A DNA stretch of 64,000 nucleotides from Lysobacter sp. cf310 (GTDB lineage: Bacteria > Pseudomonadota > Gammaproteobacteria > Xanthomonadales > Xanthomonadaceae). Of the stretch, positions 63,355 to 64,000 are shown in pieces. A model generated the notes under the pieces. The model was not told the DNA's origin, searched no databases, and was given only the letters and a program-made list of their open reading frames with translations. Position 1 is the stretch's first letter, and each line of letters starts with the position of its first letter. The position numbers were made by a program, and so were the translations under genes. The DNA is taken from assembly GCF_900114355.1 (NCBI RefSeq), contig NZ_FOSS01000003.1, positions 245,215 through 309,214 on the forward strand, given 5' to 3'.

Positions 63355-64000
63355 TTACATGAAATCCACGTTCGCGCGCATGCCCGGCAACGCCCCCGGA
63401 TTCCGTCCGATAATGGCGACCTGCACCTGCAGCGTTCCCTTCGCCCGATCCGCGCTGGGCACGATCCGCTGCACGCGCCCCTTCATTTGGGTTCGTTCGT
63501 CCGAGTACAGCCGGAAGTTCACCGACTGTCCGACCTTCACATGCTGGATCTGCTGCTCGCCGACATCGACCACCAGGATCAGCGAATTCATATCGACGAT
63601 GGTGCAGATACCGGTTCGGGTGAAGCTGCCGCCAGCGCTCATCGGAGCGACCAGTTCGCCCACCTGCGAGTTCCTCTCGACCACGATTCCGGAGAACGGC
63701 GCCCGGATGGTGTAATTGCCCAGCAAGCTGCGCTGTTGCCGGACCCGGACCTCGCCCACATCGAGTTCGGCCATCGTGCTGGCCACCGCGGTGCGCGCAA
63801 CGATGCTCGCAGCGCTTTTCTCGTCGACGCGCGCGCGCGACGTGTAATTGCTTTTCTCCAGGAGCAACTCGCGCTGATACTCGCTTTCCGCCTGAGCCTG
63901 CCTGGCGCGATCGCGCGCCACCTGCGAGCGCAGCGACGACAACTCCTTCTCGGCGAGCTGCAGGTCCTGCTCGGCCAGATCCGAATTGAGCACGCCGACG
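63355..64000 (-). CDS. Periplasmic adaptor (HlyD/MacA type), 5' part beyond the window edge
   Basis: About 212 residues are visible (stop 63355; start beyond 64000). A coiled-coil hairpin region (LAEQDLQLAEKELSSLRSQV and ARQAQAESEYQRELL) is followed by the lipoyl-like RAPFSGIVVERNSQVGELVA and a beta-barrel domain (VKVGQSVNFRLYSDE). These are the parts of a MacA/HlyD adaptor that links an inner-membrane ABC unit to an outer-membrane exit. The matching permease gene is presumably beyond the right edge. Confidence 0.9.
   Translation of the reverse strand, partial: VGVLNSDLAEQDLQLAEKELSSLRSQVARDRARQAQAESEYQRELLLEKSNYTSRARVDEKSAASIVARTAVASTMAELDVGEVRVRQQRSLLGNYTIRAPFSGIVVERNSQVGELVAPMSAGGSFTRTGICTIVDMNSLILVVDVGEQQIQHVKVGQSVNFRLYSDERTQMKGRVQRIVPSADRAKGTLQVQVAIIGRNPGALPGMRANVDFM

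Overview
The window looks like chromosome of a high-GC gammaproteobacterium of the Xanthomonadaceae/Lysobacteraceae, most likely Lysobacter or a close relative. The evidence is the rpf quorum-sensing cluster (rpfB, rpfF, rpfC, rpfG) beside two aconitase genes, lysS and prfB, as in Xanthomonas; the order crcB, rarA, lolA, ftsK, trxB, aat, infA, clpA, clpS; and an integron-type cassette array whose attC sites are of the kind found in this family. No tRNA, rRNA, CRISPR array, transposase or phage block was found.

Layout. 1-4.7 kb: a minus-strand operon for a Fap-like surface fibre system: a Gly/Ala/Asn-rich secreted protein, two smaller secreted proteins, a periplasmic C39 peptidase and a coiled-coil plus beta-barrel outer-membrane protein. 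Both small proteins carry the same double-glycine motif, the type of site C39 peptidases cut. 5.1-26.2 kb: conserved core genes (crcB, rarA, lolA, ftsK, trxB, aat, infA, clpA/clpS, nudix-mnmA-hflD) with a few accessory enzymes (GH108 muramidase, GNAT and FemAB-like acyltransferases, HAD phosphatase). About 26.3-40.0 kb: roughly 30 attC sites separating small, lower-GC, minus-strand cassettes, with no integrase gene visible. Cassettes encode a MazG-like protein, VOC, DUF1330, 2H phosphoesterase, NTF2-fold immunity-like, HEAT-repeat, MORN-repeat, small membrane and many unrecognised proteins. One attC has lost its stop codon, so that two cassette genes read as one ORF.

40.1-56.5 kb: divergent acnB and acnA, a 220-bp tandem repeat, a lipoprotein gene, then the DSF (diffusible signal factor) circuit: rpfB (acyl-CoA ligase) and rpfF (DSF synthase) on the plus strand, facing rpfC (hybrid sensor kinase) and rpfG (HD-GYP c-di-GMP phosphodiesterase) on the minus strand. 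RpfF makes the signal, RpfC senses it, and RpfG converts it into lower c-di-GMP. lysS and prfB follow; prfB has the classic programmed +1 frameshift.

56.6-64.0 kb: a 976-residue VIT/VWA/TPR exported protein, then a minus-strand operon running off the right edge: periplasmic adaptor, MacB-type ABC ATPase, YcaO and TfuA. YcaO plus TfuA is the enzyme pair for peptide backbone thioamides, so this is a candidate thioamide RiPP locus. Its precursor peptide was not found in the window and may lie beyond 64,000.
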